Shown piece after piece: positions 17,393 through 25,845 of a stretch of 64,000 nucleotides of DNA; within the stretch, counting starts at the first letter, position 1; every line of letters begins with the position of its first letter. Under the pieces are notes generated by a model. It was not told the origin of the DNA and searched no databases. It was given only the letters and a program-made list of their open reading frames with translations. This DNA is from JAEXZL01 sp049943125. Its GTDB lineage: Bacteria; Bacillota; Clostridia; Clostridiales; Clostridiaceae. The DNA lies in the NCBI RefSeq assembly GCF_049943125.1, contig NZ_CP188040.1:3286001-3350000 (forward strand). Direction: 5' to 3'. The position numbers were made by a program, and so were the translations under genes.

Positions 17393-17785
17393 ATGCAACC
17401 TGATAGACTAAGCTTAACCTTTGTAAAACCACTTCCAGGCTTTGAGACTCTAAAAAAATTTAGTCTATTTCCAATAGAGAATAATCCGGACTTTTTACTC
17501 CTTCAATCGGAGGAAGATGAAGAAATAGGCCTTGTAACTGTATCACCTTTTATATTTAAACCAGACTATGAGTTTAAATTAAGGGACGAGATATTAAGCA
17601 TATTAGGAATTATTGATCCTCTGGAGGTAAAGGTTATTTCCATAGTGACACTATCAAAGGATGTTAAAGACATCACCTATAATCTTAAAGCGCCAGTAAT
17701 AATAAATGTTAAAAATGGGTACGCTATGCAGATTATCTTAGATAATGATGAATATTTGATAAAACATCCATTAATAGGAGAGTGA
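17393..17785 (+). CDS. fliW: Flagellar assembly factor FliW (CsrA antagonist)
   Basis: The 130-residue FliW binds CsrA and newly made flagellin in turn, so that flagellin translation is adjusted to secretion. The sequence fits (KPLPGFETLKKFSLFPIE, SEEDEEIGLVTVSPFIFKPDY, VKVISIVTLSKDVKDITYNLKAPVIIN). csrA follows 4 bases after the stop, the usual pair in flagellated Firmicutes, and a strong site AAGGAGG precedes the ATG. Confidence 0.94.
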   Translation: MQPDRLSLTFVKPLPGFETLKKFSLFPIENNPDFLLLQSEEDEEIGLVTVSPFIFKPDYEFKLRDEILSILGIIDPLEVKVISIVTLSKDVKDITYNLKAPVIINVKNGYAMQIILDNDEYLIKHPLIGE

Positions 17786-17789
17786 ATAT

Positions 17790-18008
17790 ATGCTGGTAAT
17801 AACTAGAAAGAAGGGTGAATCTATATTAATTGGTGATGATATTGAAATAACCGTGATAAAGGTTGAAGACGGGGGAGTTAAGATATCTATAAATGCACCA
17901 AAAGAGGTAACTATTTTGAGAAAAGAACTATATAAGGCTGTAGAGGAAGAAAATCAAATAGCAGCAAACTATGACCTTAAGGTTATAAAAGATATAAGAA
18001 AAAAATAG
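17790..18008 (+). CDS. csrA: Carbon storage / translational regulator CsrA
   Basis: The 72-residue RNA-binding dimer starts with the conserved MLVITRKKGESILIGDDIEITV and contains the VKISINAPKEVTILRKELY core with the GxxIxAP-ExxxxR residues. In Bacillus-type systems CsrA represses flagellin mRNA by binding GGA motifs near its ribosome binding site and is relieved by FliW. It is inside the late flagellar operon with fliW and flagellin. Confidence 0.96.
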   Translation: MLVITRKKGESILIGDDIEITVIKVEDGGVKISINAPKEVTILRKELYKAVEEENQIAANYDLKVIKDIRKK

Positions 18009-18021
18009 AGAGGTAATAATT

Positions 18022-18360
18022 ATGAGTATTACTATCGATAATAAAGGCAGCTTTTTACCAGCGATTTTACCTAATGAAAAATATCAAGGAAATAAAGAGC
18101 AAGATAAAGCAGGAATATCAGCTAATGAGTATATTTCTAAGGACACCCTGGATAAAGCATTGGAGAAGATTAATACCTTTTTAGATGATAATAATACCTA
18201 TGCAGAATATGAAATGCACGATAAGTTAAAGCACATTATGATACGGATTGTCCATAAGGATACTCATGAGATATTATTAGAAATACCACCAAAAAAGATT
18301 TTAGACCTAGTCTCAAAAATGTGTGAACTTGTTGGTATCTTAGTGGATGAAAAGGTATAA
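18022..18360 (+). CDS. flaG: FlaG-family flagellar protein
   Basis: The 112-residue protein has the FlaG pattern: a polar N-terminal third, then DTLDKALEKINTFLDDNNTYAEYEMHDKLKHIMIRIVHKDTHEILLEIPPKKILDLV, which is the conserved beta-rich core. FlaG proteins affect filament length; mechanism is unclear. It lies between csrA and fliS as in many Firmicutes. Confidence 0.9.
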   Translation: MSITIDNKGSFLPAILPNEKYQGNKEQDKAGISANEYISKDTLDKALEKINTFLDDNNTYAEYEMHDKLKHIMIRIVHKDTHEILLEIPPKKILDLVSKMCELVGILVDEKV

Positions 18361-18389
18361 ACCTAATTTATTTTATTTGGAGGGTTATA

Positions 18390-18776
18390 ATGAATAACAG
18401 CGCTGTTGCCTACAATGCTTATAAAAATAACAGTATAAATTATGCTTCAAAGGAGCAGCTTCTATTGATGCTCGTAGATGGAGCTGTAAGATATGTAAAG
18501 CAGGGTAAGGATGCTATTATTAATAAGGATATGGGAAAGGCTCACATTGCCTTGATAAAATGTCAGGATATTTTTAGTGAGCTAATGATAAGTCTTGATA
18601 CAAGTAATAATCAATGGGCGGACAACCTATATAAGGTATATGCTTTTATAAAAGAAAAGCTTGTGGAAGCAAACCTAAAGAAGAATATTGATGTTATTGA
18701 CGATATTATGCCGCTGATAGAAGAGATAAGAAACACCTGGCATGCAGCATATAAAGCTTCTATTGGGAGTCGTTAA
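18390..18776 (+). CDS. fliS: Flagellin export chaperone FliS
   Basis: FliS binds the C-terminal end of flagellin and prevents early polymerisation in the cytoplasm. The 128-residue protein has YNAYKNNSINYASKEQLLLMLVDGAVRYVKQGKDAI and a C-terminal DDIMPLIEEIRNTWHAAYK, matching the four-helix FliS fold. Its stop codon TAA shares one base with the next ATG. Confidence 0.95.
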   Translation: MNNSAVAYNAYKNNSINYASKEQLLLMLVDGAVRYVKQGKDAIINKDMGKAHIALIKCQDIFSELMISLDTSNNQWADNLYKVYAFIKEKLVEANLKKNIDVIDDIMPLIEEIRNTWHAAYKASIGSR

Positions 18777-19120
18777 TGATGATTAGTGTAATAGAAGAGC
18801 TTAATGAATTTAAAAAAGTTACTCTGGAGTTAATAACTTCTCTTAAGGAAGATAAAATTCACTTAGTTCCAGTGTTTTTAGAAAAGCGACAGGAGATTAT
18901 TGATTCAATTTCCAAAGAAGATATAGATAGCAGCTTAATGAAAGAGCAAATCACAGATCTGCAGCTTTTGGAGCTGGAAAATGAGCTTCAGGATATATAT
19001 ATAAATAAAAAGCAAGAAATATACATACAATTGCAAGAAAGCAAAAATAAAATGGCGGCTAATAATGTTTATTTATTTACTTCAAGGGAGCCATTAAATA
19101 TAATTGATAAAAAAATTTAA
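18776..19120 (+). CDS. FliT-like helical protein between fliS and fliD
   Basis: The 114-residue protein is almost wholly helical and charged (ELITSLKEDKIHLVPVFLEKRQEIIDSIS; ENELQDIYINKKQEIYIQLQESKNKM), with no membrane segment. Position and the EKRQEIIDSI element, seen in FliT-type chaperones of the filament cap protein FliD, suggest that role, but sequence similarity is low. ATG 18776 overlaps the fliS stop (TAATG); ATG 18779 is also possible. Confidence 0.65.
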   Translation: MMISVIEELNEFKKVTLELITSLKEDKIHLVPVFLEKRQEIIDSISKEDIDSSLMKEQITDLQLLELENELQDIYINKKQEIYIQLQESKNKMAANNVYLFTSREPLNIIDKKI

Positions 19121-19135
19121 GGGTGTGATGAGTAC

Positions 19136-20665
19136 ATGAATATAAGCAGTTCAAGTAGTTCCTCTGCAGATTATGGGAGAATAACTGGTCTTGCATCTGG
19201 ACTTGACATTGATGGTTTAGTAGAAAGTATGCTGAGCAATGATCAAGCTAGGGTTGATAAGGCAAAGCAAGCAAAGCAAACCTTAGAATGGCAGCAGGAA
19301 GCTTATGTTGATATTATTAAGGACCTTAAGAAGTTCTATGAATATTTTGATATAGCTAACAGTAGTAACATGCTCAGTTCTTCCAATTATGTTAGCACTA
19401 AAAGCGAATTATCAGGAACAGGACTAGAAATTACCACTTTTCCTGGAGCAGTAACGGGTAAATACTCTGTAGAGATAGAGAGCCTTGCAGAGGCACCTAA
19501 ATGGCAGATATCCGCTAGTACAGGTGCCAAAAAAAATACTACCTTAGCAGATGCTGGGTTAGGACCTGGTAACTATAAGCTTGAAATTGGTGGAGAAACC
19601 TTTACTGTGGAGGCAGAGAGTGACATTACAATAGGTGACCTGATAGATAAGCTTAAGAATGCTAAGAATATTGACGGAAGCAAGAGTCTATCCTCATTTG
19701 TAGATATTAATTTTAGTGAGCTCACAGGGAAATTGACCATAGAAGGTAAAGTAACTGGAGAAACTCAAATATTAAAAGTTACAAATAATTTATTACCAGA
19801 TTCTGAGAGAGTAGAGGTGGATTATCCAGGTAAAGATGCACTTGTATTTATAACACCTCCGGGAAATGGTGAAGGCAGAGTGGAATATAGAAGTAGCAGT
19901 AACTCTTTTACCATAGACAATGTTCTCTACAAATTAACCGAAGCAGACAAAACAGTAGACTTTAATGTTGTAAAGAATAGCGAAGATAGCTATAACAAGT
20001 TCAAAGGTTTTATCGATTCTTATAATTCCATTGTAGAAAAATTAAATAGTAAGATAACAGAAAAAAAAGATTATAATTATAACCCATTAACAGATTCACA
20101 AAAAGAAGAAATGAAAGAGGATGAGATAAAAAAGTGGGAGGCTAAAGCTAAGCAGGGAATATTAAGCAGAGATAATAGCATTTCCTCTATTTTGACAGCT
20201 CTCAGAAGTACACTTTATGAAACTGTTGAAGGTGCAGGGCTTAGTCTGACAGATATAGGAATAAGCACCACTGCTAATTATAATGATGGAGGAAAGCTAC
20301 AAATCGACGAAGCTAAATTTAAGTCTGCAATAGAAAATAATAGTGAAGCGGTTCAGAAGCTATTCACCTCTTCTGGTGATACTAATTCGAAAAAAGGTAT
20401 ATTTACAAAATTTAAAGATATAATTGACAAGGCTGTAGGCTATAATGGGTCTTTAATAGAAAAGGCTGGTTATGAAAATACCCGTTGGGTTTCTGAGAAT
20501 ACTATTTCAAAGAAAATTACAGATAAAAATACAATGATTCAGAATTTATTGAGAAACCTAGAGGAGAAGCGTGAGTCTTTATATAAAAAGTTTTCAATTT
20601 TGGAAACAAACCTTAATAGCCTAAATTCCCAAAGCAGCTATCTAGCTTCTCAATTCAGTCTCTAG
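19136..20665 (+). CDS. fliD: Flagellar filament cap protein FliD (HAP2)
   Basis: The 509-residue cap protein starts with a Ser-rich tip then GRITGLASGLDIDGLVESML, the FliD N-terminal signature, and carries the FliD_C domain (GILSRDNSISSILTALRSTL; LTDIGISTTANYNDGGKLQIDEAKF; coiled C-terminus with LNSLNSQSSYLASQFSL). Middle domain EVDYPGKDALVFI is the variable part. It follows the FliT-like gene by 15 bases. Confidence 0.95.
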   Translation: MNISSSSSSSADYGRITGLASGLDIDGLVESMLSNDQARVDKAKQAKQTLEWQQEAYVDIIKDLKKFYEYFDIANSSNMLSSSNYVSTKSELSGTGLEITTFPGAVTGKYSVEIESLAEAPKWQISASTGAKKNTTLADAGLGPGNYKLEIGGETFTVEAESDITIGDLIDKLKNAKNIDGSKSLSSFVDINFSELTGKLTIEGKVTGETQILKVTNNLLPDSERVEVDYPGKDALVFITPPGNGEGRVEYRSSSNSFTIDNVLYKLTEADKTVDFNVVKNSEDSYNKFKGFIDSYNSIVEKLNSKITEKKDYNYNPLTDSQKEEMKEDEIKKWEAKAKQGILSRDNSISSILTALRSTLYETVEGAGLSLTDIGISTTANYNDGGKLQIDEAKFKSAIENNSEAVQKLFTSSGDTNSKKGIFTKFKDIIDKAVGYNGSLIEKAGYENTRWVSENTISKKITDKNTMIQNLLRNLEEKRESLYKKFSILETNLNSLNSQSSYLASQFSL

Positions 20666-20689
20666 TAATATGATGATGGAGAGATTAAT

Positions 20690-21547
20690 ATGAAACTAAA
20701 TGCAAACCTAATGTCCCTTAGTATTTATAAAAATTATAGTAAAACTCTTGTGAGACAGAGCAATGCTCTGAAAAGAATAAGCTCTGGAGAGAAGATAATG
20801 AGTTCAAAGGACAATCCTCATGGCCTGGCCAAAAGCGAGCTTTTAAGGTTACAGATTAGAGGACTTGACGTTAGCAGCAAAAACTTACAGGATAGTAATG
20901 CTATGCTACAAACTGCAGATAGTGCCATGGAGAACATTAATTCATCCCTTACGAGGATGAAGGAGCTTACTATTCAAGCTGGGGGAACCATGTCCTTATC
21001 CGATAGGGAAATTATTCAAAAAGAAATAGATGAGATAAAAAATCATATAGATACAGTAGCTAATAATGCAGAATTTAATGGAGTTAAGCTTTTAAAAGCA
21101 GAGGGTATTAAAGATAATAATAATCCTAAACAGCTTATTAATACCTCAGGAGCTAATGTAGGAGATGTGATTCATATTCCCTTATATAATTTATCTCTAG
21201 AAATGCTAAAGACCTCAAAGGGAGATCTATCAAAAGGTGTAGATGTAACTAAAGAAGATAATATAAGTAATTCTTTAGAAATAATAGAAGATATTTCAAA
21301 GATGGTAACTTCCATAAGAAGTAAGTATGGTGCTATTATGGGAAAAACAGAACGTATAGCTGAAAATCTTTCCGAATTCAATATTTTGAATCAAGGAGCA
21401 GAAAGCAGAATAAGAGACTCTGATGTTGCAGAAGAAATCCTTACATATTCTAAAGAGGATATACTGATTAATGCATCAACTGCATTACTCGCACAGTCTA
21501 ATAGGTTTCCCCAGGACATTCTTAGAATACTTGAAAATGTTAAATAG
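20690..21547 (+). CDS. hag: Short flagellin (filament protein)
   Basis: The 285-residue flagellin has the conserved D0/D1 start (KRISSGEKIMSSKDNPHGLAKSELLRLQIRG, LQTADSAMENINSSLTRMKELTIQA) and the D1/D0 end (ESRIRDSDVAEEILTYSKEDILINASTALLAQSN), with almost no surface D2/D3 domain in between. The extreme C-terminus RFPQDILRILENVK departs from the usual Q-x-PQ-x-VLxLL pattern. It is the last gene of the late operon and is followed by a strong terminator. It may be a minor flagellin, with a main copy elsewhere; this cannot be decided from the window. Confidence 0.92.
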   Translation: MKLNANLMSLSIYKNYSKTLVRQSNALKRISSGEKIMSSKDNPHGLAKSELLRLQIRGLDVSSKNLQDSNAMLQTADSAMENINSSLTRMKELTIQAGGTMSLSDREIIQKEIDEIKNHIDTVANNAEFNGVKLLKAEGIKDNNNPKQLINTSGANVGDVIHIPLYNLSLEMLKTSKGDLSKGVDVTKEDNISNSLEIIEDISKMVTSIRSKYGAIMGKTERIAENLSEFNILNQGAESRIRDSDVAEEILTYSKEDILINASTALLAQSNRFPQDILRILENVK

Positions 21548-21565
21548 ATAGAAAAGCTAGATTAT

Positions 21566-21590
21566 AAGAGCCATAATGGCTCTTTTTTTT
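21566..21590 (+). terminator. Rho-independent terminator of the late flagellar operon
   Basis: An 8-bp stem AAGAGCCA / TGGCTCTT with a 3-base loop runs into eight T. It begins 18 bases after the flagellin stop codon and separates the sigma-D operon from the flgB operon. Confidence 0.9.
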
Positions 21591-22112
21591 ATAAATAATT
21601 ATATGTAAATTATCCATAACATTGTTGTTTTAATATCAAATTGCTAAACATATATTATTTCATTAATAGAAAGGTGAATATTAGTAGAAAAGAAGATGAA
21701 ATTTATACCTTTGCCCTATGTAATTAACAAATATAGTAATTAAAGAAAATAATTATAATAATTTATTGAAAACTATTTAAATTTTGATTAAAGTATTGTA
21801 TTATATATTTAAATGGAAAAGTAACAAAATATTAATACAAAAGTATCATTATATAAAAAATGTTAATATTTGAAAGAGAATTGTGTACACAATTTGTTCT
21901 ATATAACAATAAAGGAGTAATAGTAGCAAATAAAAGAAATAAGTTACTAAAATGTAAATAAGTTGTAGATATATAGTTAATTCTACTTTATAATGGAAAT
22001 AGATTCAAATTATAATACAAAATAAATTAATATAATACATTAAATATTATCAATTATAATTATTTTACAAGTTAATTAAATAACAAAGTATATAAATTTT
22101 AGGAGGTTTGTC
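21591..22112. other. AT-rich 522-bp intergenic region upstream of flgB
   Basis: No open frame with a ribosome binding site is seen. The stretch is very AT-rich with many TATAAT-like hexamers (for example 21989-21994 and 22011-22016), none with a clearly placed good -35 box, and no sigma-D motif. It contains one perfect palindrome (21879-21894), and AAAGGAG at 21911 is followed directly by stop codons. It must hold the promoter and any control sites for the 23-kb flgB-flgG operon. Confidence 0.6.
21879..21894. promoter_or_regulatory. Perfect 16-bp palindrome, candidate operator
   Basis: AATTGTGTACACAATT is a perfect inverted repeat without spacer, 219 bases upstream of flgB in the only large gap in the flagellar region. 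Its form (GTGTACAC core) is that of a dimeric helix-turn-helix protein site, such as GntR or TetR types use. Which protein binds, if any, is not known. Confidence 0.45.
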
Positions 22113-22514
22113 ATGCCTGTTGGAAGTATATCCGTATCTGCTAATTATGATCTATTAAAAAAGGCTTTGGACGCGTCTAGCCTAAGGGGGGAGGTTATCG
22201 CTCAAAATTTATCAAATATTAATACTCCAAACTACAAAAAATATGCTGTTTCCTTTGAGGATAGCTTAGCCAATGAAAAGAAGATATCCATGAAAAGTAC
22301 TAAAATAAAGCACTATTCAGATGGAGTAGCTCAGCAGGGAGATATTAAGATTGTTCAGGATAATAGTACAAGCATGAGAGAAGATGGTAATAATGTAGAT
22401 TTGGATTTAGAAAAGGTTAATCAAGCTGCTAATTCACTGATGTATAATGCTCTGATAACAGAGGCAAACAGTAGATTAACAAGCACTAGATATGTCATTA
22501 CAGGAGGTAAGTAG
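22113..22514 (+). CDS. flgB: Flagellar proximal rod protein FlgB
   Basis: The 133-residue protein is a rod subunit exported through the flagellar gate. It has the FlgB pattern DLLKKALDASSLRGEVIAQNLSNINTPNYKKYAVSFED and the C-terminal DLDLEKVNQAANSLMYNALITEANSRL. A strong site TAGGAGG precedes the ATG. First gene of the large operon; flgC follows at one base. Confidence 0.95.
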   Translation: MPVGSISVSANYDLLKKALDASSLRGEVIAQNLSNINTPNYKKYAVSFEDSLANEKKISMKSTKIKHYSDGVAQQGDIKIVQDNSTSMREDGNNVDLDLEKVNQAANSLMYNALITEANSRLTSTRYVITGGK

Positions 22515-22515
22515 T

Positions 22516-22920
22516 ATGAGTGGCTTTAGCGGAATGAGGATAGCAGCCAGTGGGCTGTCAGCAGAAAGACTGAGAATGGATACTATATCAAGTAATATAG
22601 CAAATGCAGAAACTACTAGGACAGCTGAAGGAGGACCATACGTTAGAAAGATTGCAGTTTTTCAGGAGAATTATCAAAAGGAGCTTGGAATGAGAGGTGT
22701 TAAGGCCGTTGAAATCAAGGATGATGAAAGCCAGTTGAAGAGGGTTTATGATCCTTCTCATCCTGATGCAGATGGTGATGGTTATATAACTATGCCAAAT
22801 GTTAATATCTTAAATGAAATGGCAGATATGATGGCCGCTTCTAGGTCTTATGAAGCTAATGTTGATTCTTTAGATGCACAGAAAAACATGTTTTTAAAAG
22901 CCTTAGAAATAGGAAAATAA
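22516..22920 (+). CDS. flgC: Flagellar proximal rod protein FlgC
   Basis: The 134-residue protein has the rod signature GMRIAASGLSAERLRMDTISSNIANAETTRT and the FlgC C-terminus PNVNILNEMADMMAASRSYEANVDSLDAQKNMFLKALEIG. ATG 22516 was chosen because AGGAGGTAAG lies just before it; a longer frame from 22492 would run back into flgB. Confidence 0.95.
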   Translation: MSGFSGMRIAASGLSAERLRMDTISSNIANAETTRTAEGGPYVRKIAVFQENYQKELGMRGVKAVEIKDDESQLKRVYDPSHPDADGDGYITMPNVNILNEMADMMAASRSYEANVDSLDAQKNMFLKALEIGK

Positions 22921-22935
22921 AAGGAGGGGATTTTT

Positions 22936-23232
22936 GTGAAGATTACGGGATTTGCAGAAGATATATTATTTCAGAGTAATCCTATGGGGAAGAAAAATAA
23001 AGTAGAGGATGAATTATCCTTTAGTGGTTATCTTCAGGAAAAGTTAGATGGTGTTAACAAGCTTCAGATGAAAGCTGAAGAAAGCACAGAAGCACTTATA
23101 AAGGGAGAAGATATAGATATTCATCAGGTACTTCTTAACACGGAAGAAGCGCAGTTGTCCTTACAGCTAGCTATAGAGATACGAAATAAGATGGTTGAAG
23201 CATATCAGGAGATAAACAGACTGCAGCTATAG
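22936..23232 (+). CDS. fliE: Hook-basal body protein FliE
   Basis: The 98-residue protein joins the MS ring to the rod. The C-terminal FliE core is visible: EDIDIHQVLLNTEEAQLSLQLAIEIRNKMVEAYQEINRLQL. The start is GTG 22936 behind the strong site AAGGAGGGG. It lies between flgC and fliF as usual. Confidence 0.93.
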   Translation: MKITGFAEDILFQSNPMGKKNKVEDELSFSGYLQEKLDGVNKLQMKAEESTEALIKGEDIDIHQVLLNTEEAQLSLQLAIEIRNKMVEAYQEINRLQL

Positions 23233-23254
23233 GATGATTATAAGGGGGCAGAAA

Positions 23255-24826
23255 ATGAACATATTCACTGACGGCTTCAAAAAGTTGTGGGAAAATTTTA
23301 ATAATAAAAGTAAAAAAGCTCGGATAGCTATTATTACTTCATCTACAGCAGTTTTGTTAGCAATTATATTAATAATTTTTATGAGCTTTAAAGATAAATA
23401 TGGCCTACTCTTTTCGGAGCTTGAAAATGGCGATGCACAGACCGTTGTGTCAACCTTAGAAGAAAAAGGGATCGATTATAAAATCCAGGGGAATTCAATT
23501 CATGTTCCTGAGGAAATGGTAGATAAGCTTAGGCTAGAACTTGCATCTAGCTTAACCTTAGGCAGTACTGGCTTTGAATTGATGGACGAAGGAAACTCCT
23601 TTGGAATGACCAAAGAAGAATTTGAAATTAAGAAGCTCAGAATGCTTCAAGGTGAAATGGAAAGAACCATTAAGAGCTTTCCTCAAATTGATAGTGCAAG
23701 AGTACATATAACCATGGCTGAGAAATCAGTATTTATAGATAAGGATACACCTGGTAGCGCTGCTATATATCTGGATATTAAAGAAGGGAAAAAATTAGAA
23801 TCAGAACAGGTGAAGGCGATTATTGCTTTAGTATCTGGGGGAACTGATAATATTCCTGTTCAAAATATACAGGTTATTGATGAAAGAATGAATCTTCTTT
23901 CTAAAGATTTATTTGATGAGGATGGAAAAGAAGTACAGGCTTCTGGTACCGTGGAGAACTTAAAAACCATAGAAAAAGATTTTGAGAGAGAGCTGGAAAA
24001 TAAGATATTAGAGCATCTGTCTGTGGTATTGGGCAAGGGTAACGCTACGGTAACCGTTGCTGCAGATTTAGATTTTGATTCTAAAGAAAGTACTCAGATA
24101 ATTTACAGCCCTGATAAGGTTATAGTTTCTGAGACCTATAAAAGGGATAGGGATGGTGATTCACAGGGTAACCTAGGCAGCAGTCCTGTAGATAACGAAA
24201 TGAGCAATACCATTGGAGACATGGAAGATAACGGCATTATAAGTGAGGAAGGGACAATAAATTATGAGGTAGGTTCATTAGAAACAGTAACTATCACTGC
24301 TCCTGGAGAAGTGAAAAGACTTACAGCATCTATTATTGTCAATGGGAATAAAGACGCAGGAACCTTAGAAGATCTGAAAGAAGTTATTAAAGGATCCTTA
24401 GGAATAAACGAGGAACGTGGAGATGAAATATCAGTGGTATCTATGAATTTCGATACAGCTGCGCAGGATGCCTTAGATAAGCAAATCGCTGCAATTGAGG
24501 CACAGGAGGCGAAGGAGAAAAAAATACGGCTGTACTCTATGGCTGTATTAGGAATGATTGGCGTTATAGCAATAATTTCAATAATAGTTATCATTATGAG
24601 AAATTTAAGAAGAAAAGAAGATGAGGAGCTTATCTTAGGTTCAAACTTAAACACTGTTGTAGGTGAAGAGATTACTCCTAAGCCTGTTGAAAGCTTTGAG
24701 CCAATAGCCTTCGAAGAAGAAAATGAAAAGTTATACATAGAAAAAGAGATTAAAAGCTACGCTCATGAGAAGCCTGAACAAGTGGCAGATATCATTAAAG
24801 CATGGCTAACAGAAGATGAGAGGTGA
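23255..24826 (+). CDS. fliF: Flagellar MS-ring protein FliF
   Basis: The 523-residue membrane protein forms the MS ring in the cytoplasmic membrane. It has an N-terminal membrane helix (IAIITSSTAVLLAIILIIFM), the secretin-like ring-building motif LFSELENGDAQTVVSTLEEKGIDYKI, RMLQGEMERTIKSFPQIDSARVHI, and a second membrane helix near residue 435 (LYSMAVLGMIGVIAIISIIVII) followed by the acidic FliG-binding tail. ATG 23255 is preferred over 23234 because AAGGGGG lies just upstream. Confidence 0.96.
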   Translation: MNIFTDGFKKLWENFNNKSKKARIAIITSSTAVLLAIILIIFMSFKDKYGLLFSELENGDAQTVVSTLEEKGIDYKIQGNSIHVPEEMVDKLRLELASSLTLGSTGFELMDEGNSFGMTKEEFEIKKLRMLQGEMERTIKSFPQIDSARVHITMAEKSVFIDKDTPGSAAIYLDIKEGKKLESEQVKAIIALVSGGTDNIPVQNIQVIDERMNLLSKDLFDEDGKEVQASGTVENLKTIEKDFERELENKILEHLSVVLGKGNATVTVAADLDFDSKESTQIIYSPDKVIVSETYKRDRDGDSQGNLGSSPVDNEMSNTIGDMEDNGIISEEGTINYEVGSLETVTITAPGEVKRLTASIIVNGNKDAGTLEDLKEVIKGSLGINEERGDEISVVSMNFDTAAQDALDKQIAAIEAQEAKEKKIRLYSMAVLGMIGVIAIISIIVIIMRNLRRKEDEELILGSNLNTVVGEEITPKPVESFEPIAFEEENEKLYIEKEIKSYAHEKPEQVADIIKAWLTEDER

Positions 24827-24831
24827 TGAAG

Positions 24832-25845
24832 ATGCCAAGAGAAAATAGATTGTCCGGGGTTCAGAAAGCAGCAATTCTATTTATAACCCTTGGCCCTGAT
24901 GTAGCATCGGGTATCATTAAAAAACTTCCTGACAACGATATTCAAAAAATCACTTATGAGATAGCTAATATAACAGCTGTTTCCTCGGCGGAAAGGTCGG
25001 AAATTCTTAAGGAATTTTTAGAAATGAATAAGGCTAAGGATTTTCTTATAGAGGGTGGTATTGAATATGCTCGAAATCTTTTATCAAAAGCTTTAGGTTC
25101 ACAGAAGGCTCAAGAGATATTAAACAAGGTTTCTGAAGCAACTCAGCAATATAGACCTTTTGCCATTGCTAGAAAAGCAGATCCAGTCCAGCTTTTGAAT
25201 GTTATTTCAAATGAGCATCCACAAACTATAGCTCTAATACTATGCTATCTTCAGAAGGATAAGGCTGCCCAGGTGATGTCTTCTCTATCAGAAGAAGTGC
25301 AAAGCGATGTAGCTTATAGAATTGCTACGATGAACAACACATCTCCCATGGTGATTAAAGAAATAGAAAAAGTATTAGAATCAAAGCTTTCTTCTGTAGT
25401 CAGATTGGAGAACTCAATTTTAGGTGGTGTGGAATCATTGGTGGGGATTTTAAATGAAGTTGATAGACAAACAGAAAAAAATATAACTGAAGGTCTTGAA
25501 AGAGAGGATGCAGAGCTGGCAGAAAAAATTAAGAGCAGTATGTTTATCTTCGAGGATATTGTTACTCTAGACGATGTTTCCATACAGAGAATACTGAGAG
25601 AAGTTGACGCTAAGGATCTAGTACTTGCTCTTAAGGGAGCATCAGAGGAAGTTCTCGATGCAATATTTAGAAATCAATCAAAGCGTGCCTCTGCCGCTCT
25701 TAAGGAAGATATGGAATTCTTAGGGCCAGTTAGACTAATCGATGTTGAGAAGACACAACAAAAGATAGTATCAATTATCAGGAGGTTAGATGATACTGGA
25801 GAGATAGTTATAGCAAGAGGTGGACAAAATGCCATTATCTTATAA
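24832..25845 (+). CDS. fliG: Flagellar motor switch protein FliG
   Basis: FliG carries torque between stator and MS ring. The 337-residue protein has GVQKAAILFITLGPDVASGIIKKLPDNDIQKI, the middle domain EHPQTIALILCYLQKDKAAQVMSSL (EHPQTIA motif), and the C-terminal domain VTLDDVSIQRILREVDAKDLVLALKGASEEV with the torque-generating charged residues. ATG 24832 is preferred: GAGAGGTG is 7 bases upstream and nearer ATG/GTG codons overlap the fliF stop. Confidence 0.95.
   Translation: MPRENRLSGVQKAAILFITLGPDVASGIIKKLPDNDIQKITYEIANITAVSSAERSEILKEFLEMNKAKDFLIEGGIEYARNLLSKALGSQKAQEILNKVSEATQQYRPFAIARKADPVQLLNVISNEHPQTIALILCYLQKDKAAQVMSSLSEEVQSDVAYRIATMNNTSPMVIKEIEKVLESKLSSVVRLENSILGGVESLVGILNEVDRQTEKNITEGLEREDAELAEKIKSSMFIFEDIVTLDDVSIQRILREVDAKDLVLALKGASEEVLDAIFRNQSKRASAALKEDMEFLGPVRLIDVEKTQQKIVSIIRRLDDTGEIVIARGGQNAIIL

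Noticed and set aside
21911..21960. A small gene after AAAGGAG at 21911
   Set aside because: Stop codons follow at once and no ATG, GTG or TTG opens more than one codon at suitable distance.
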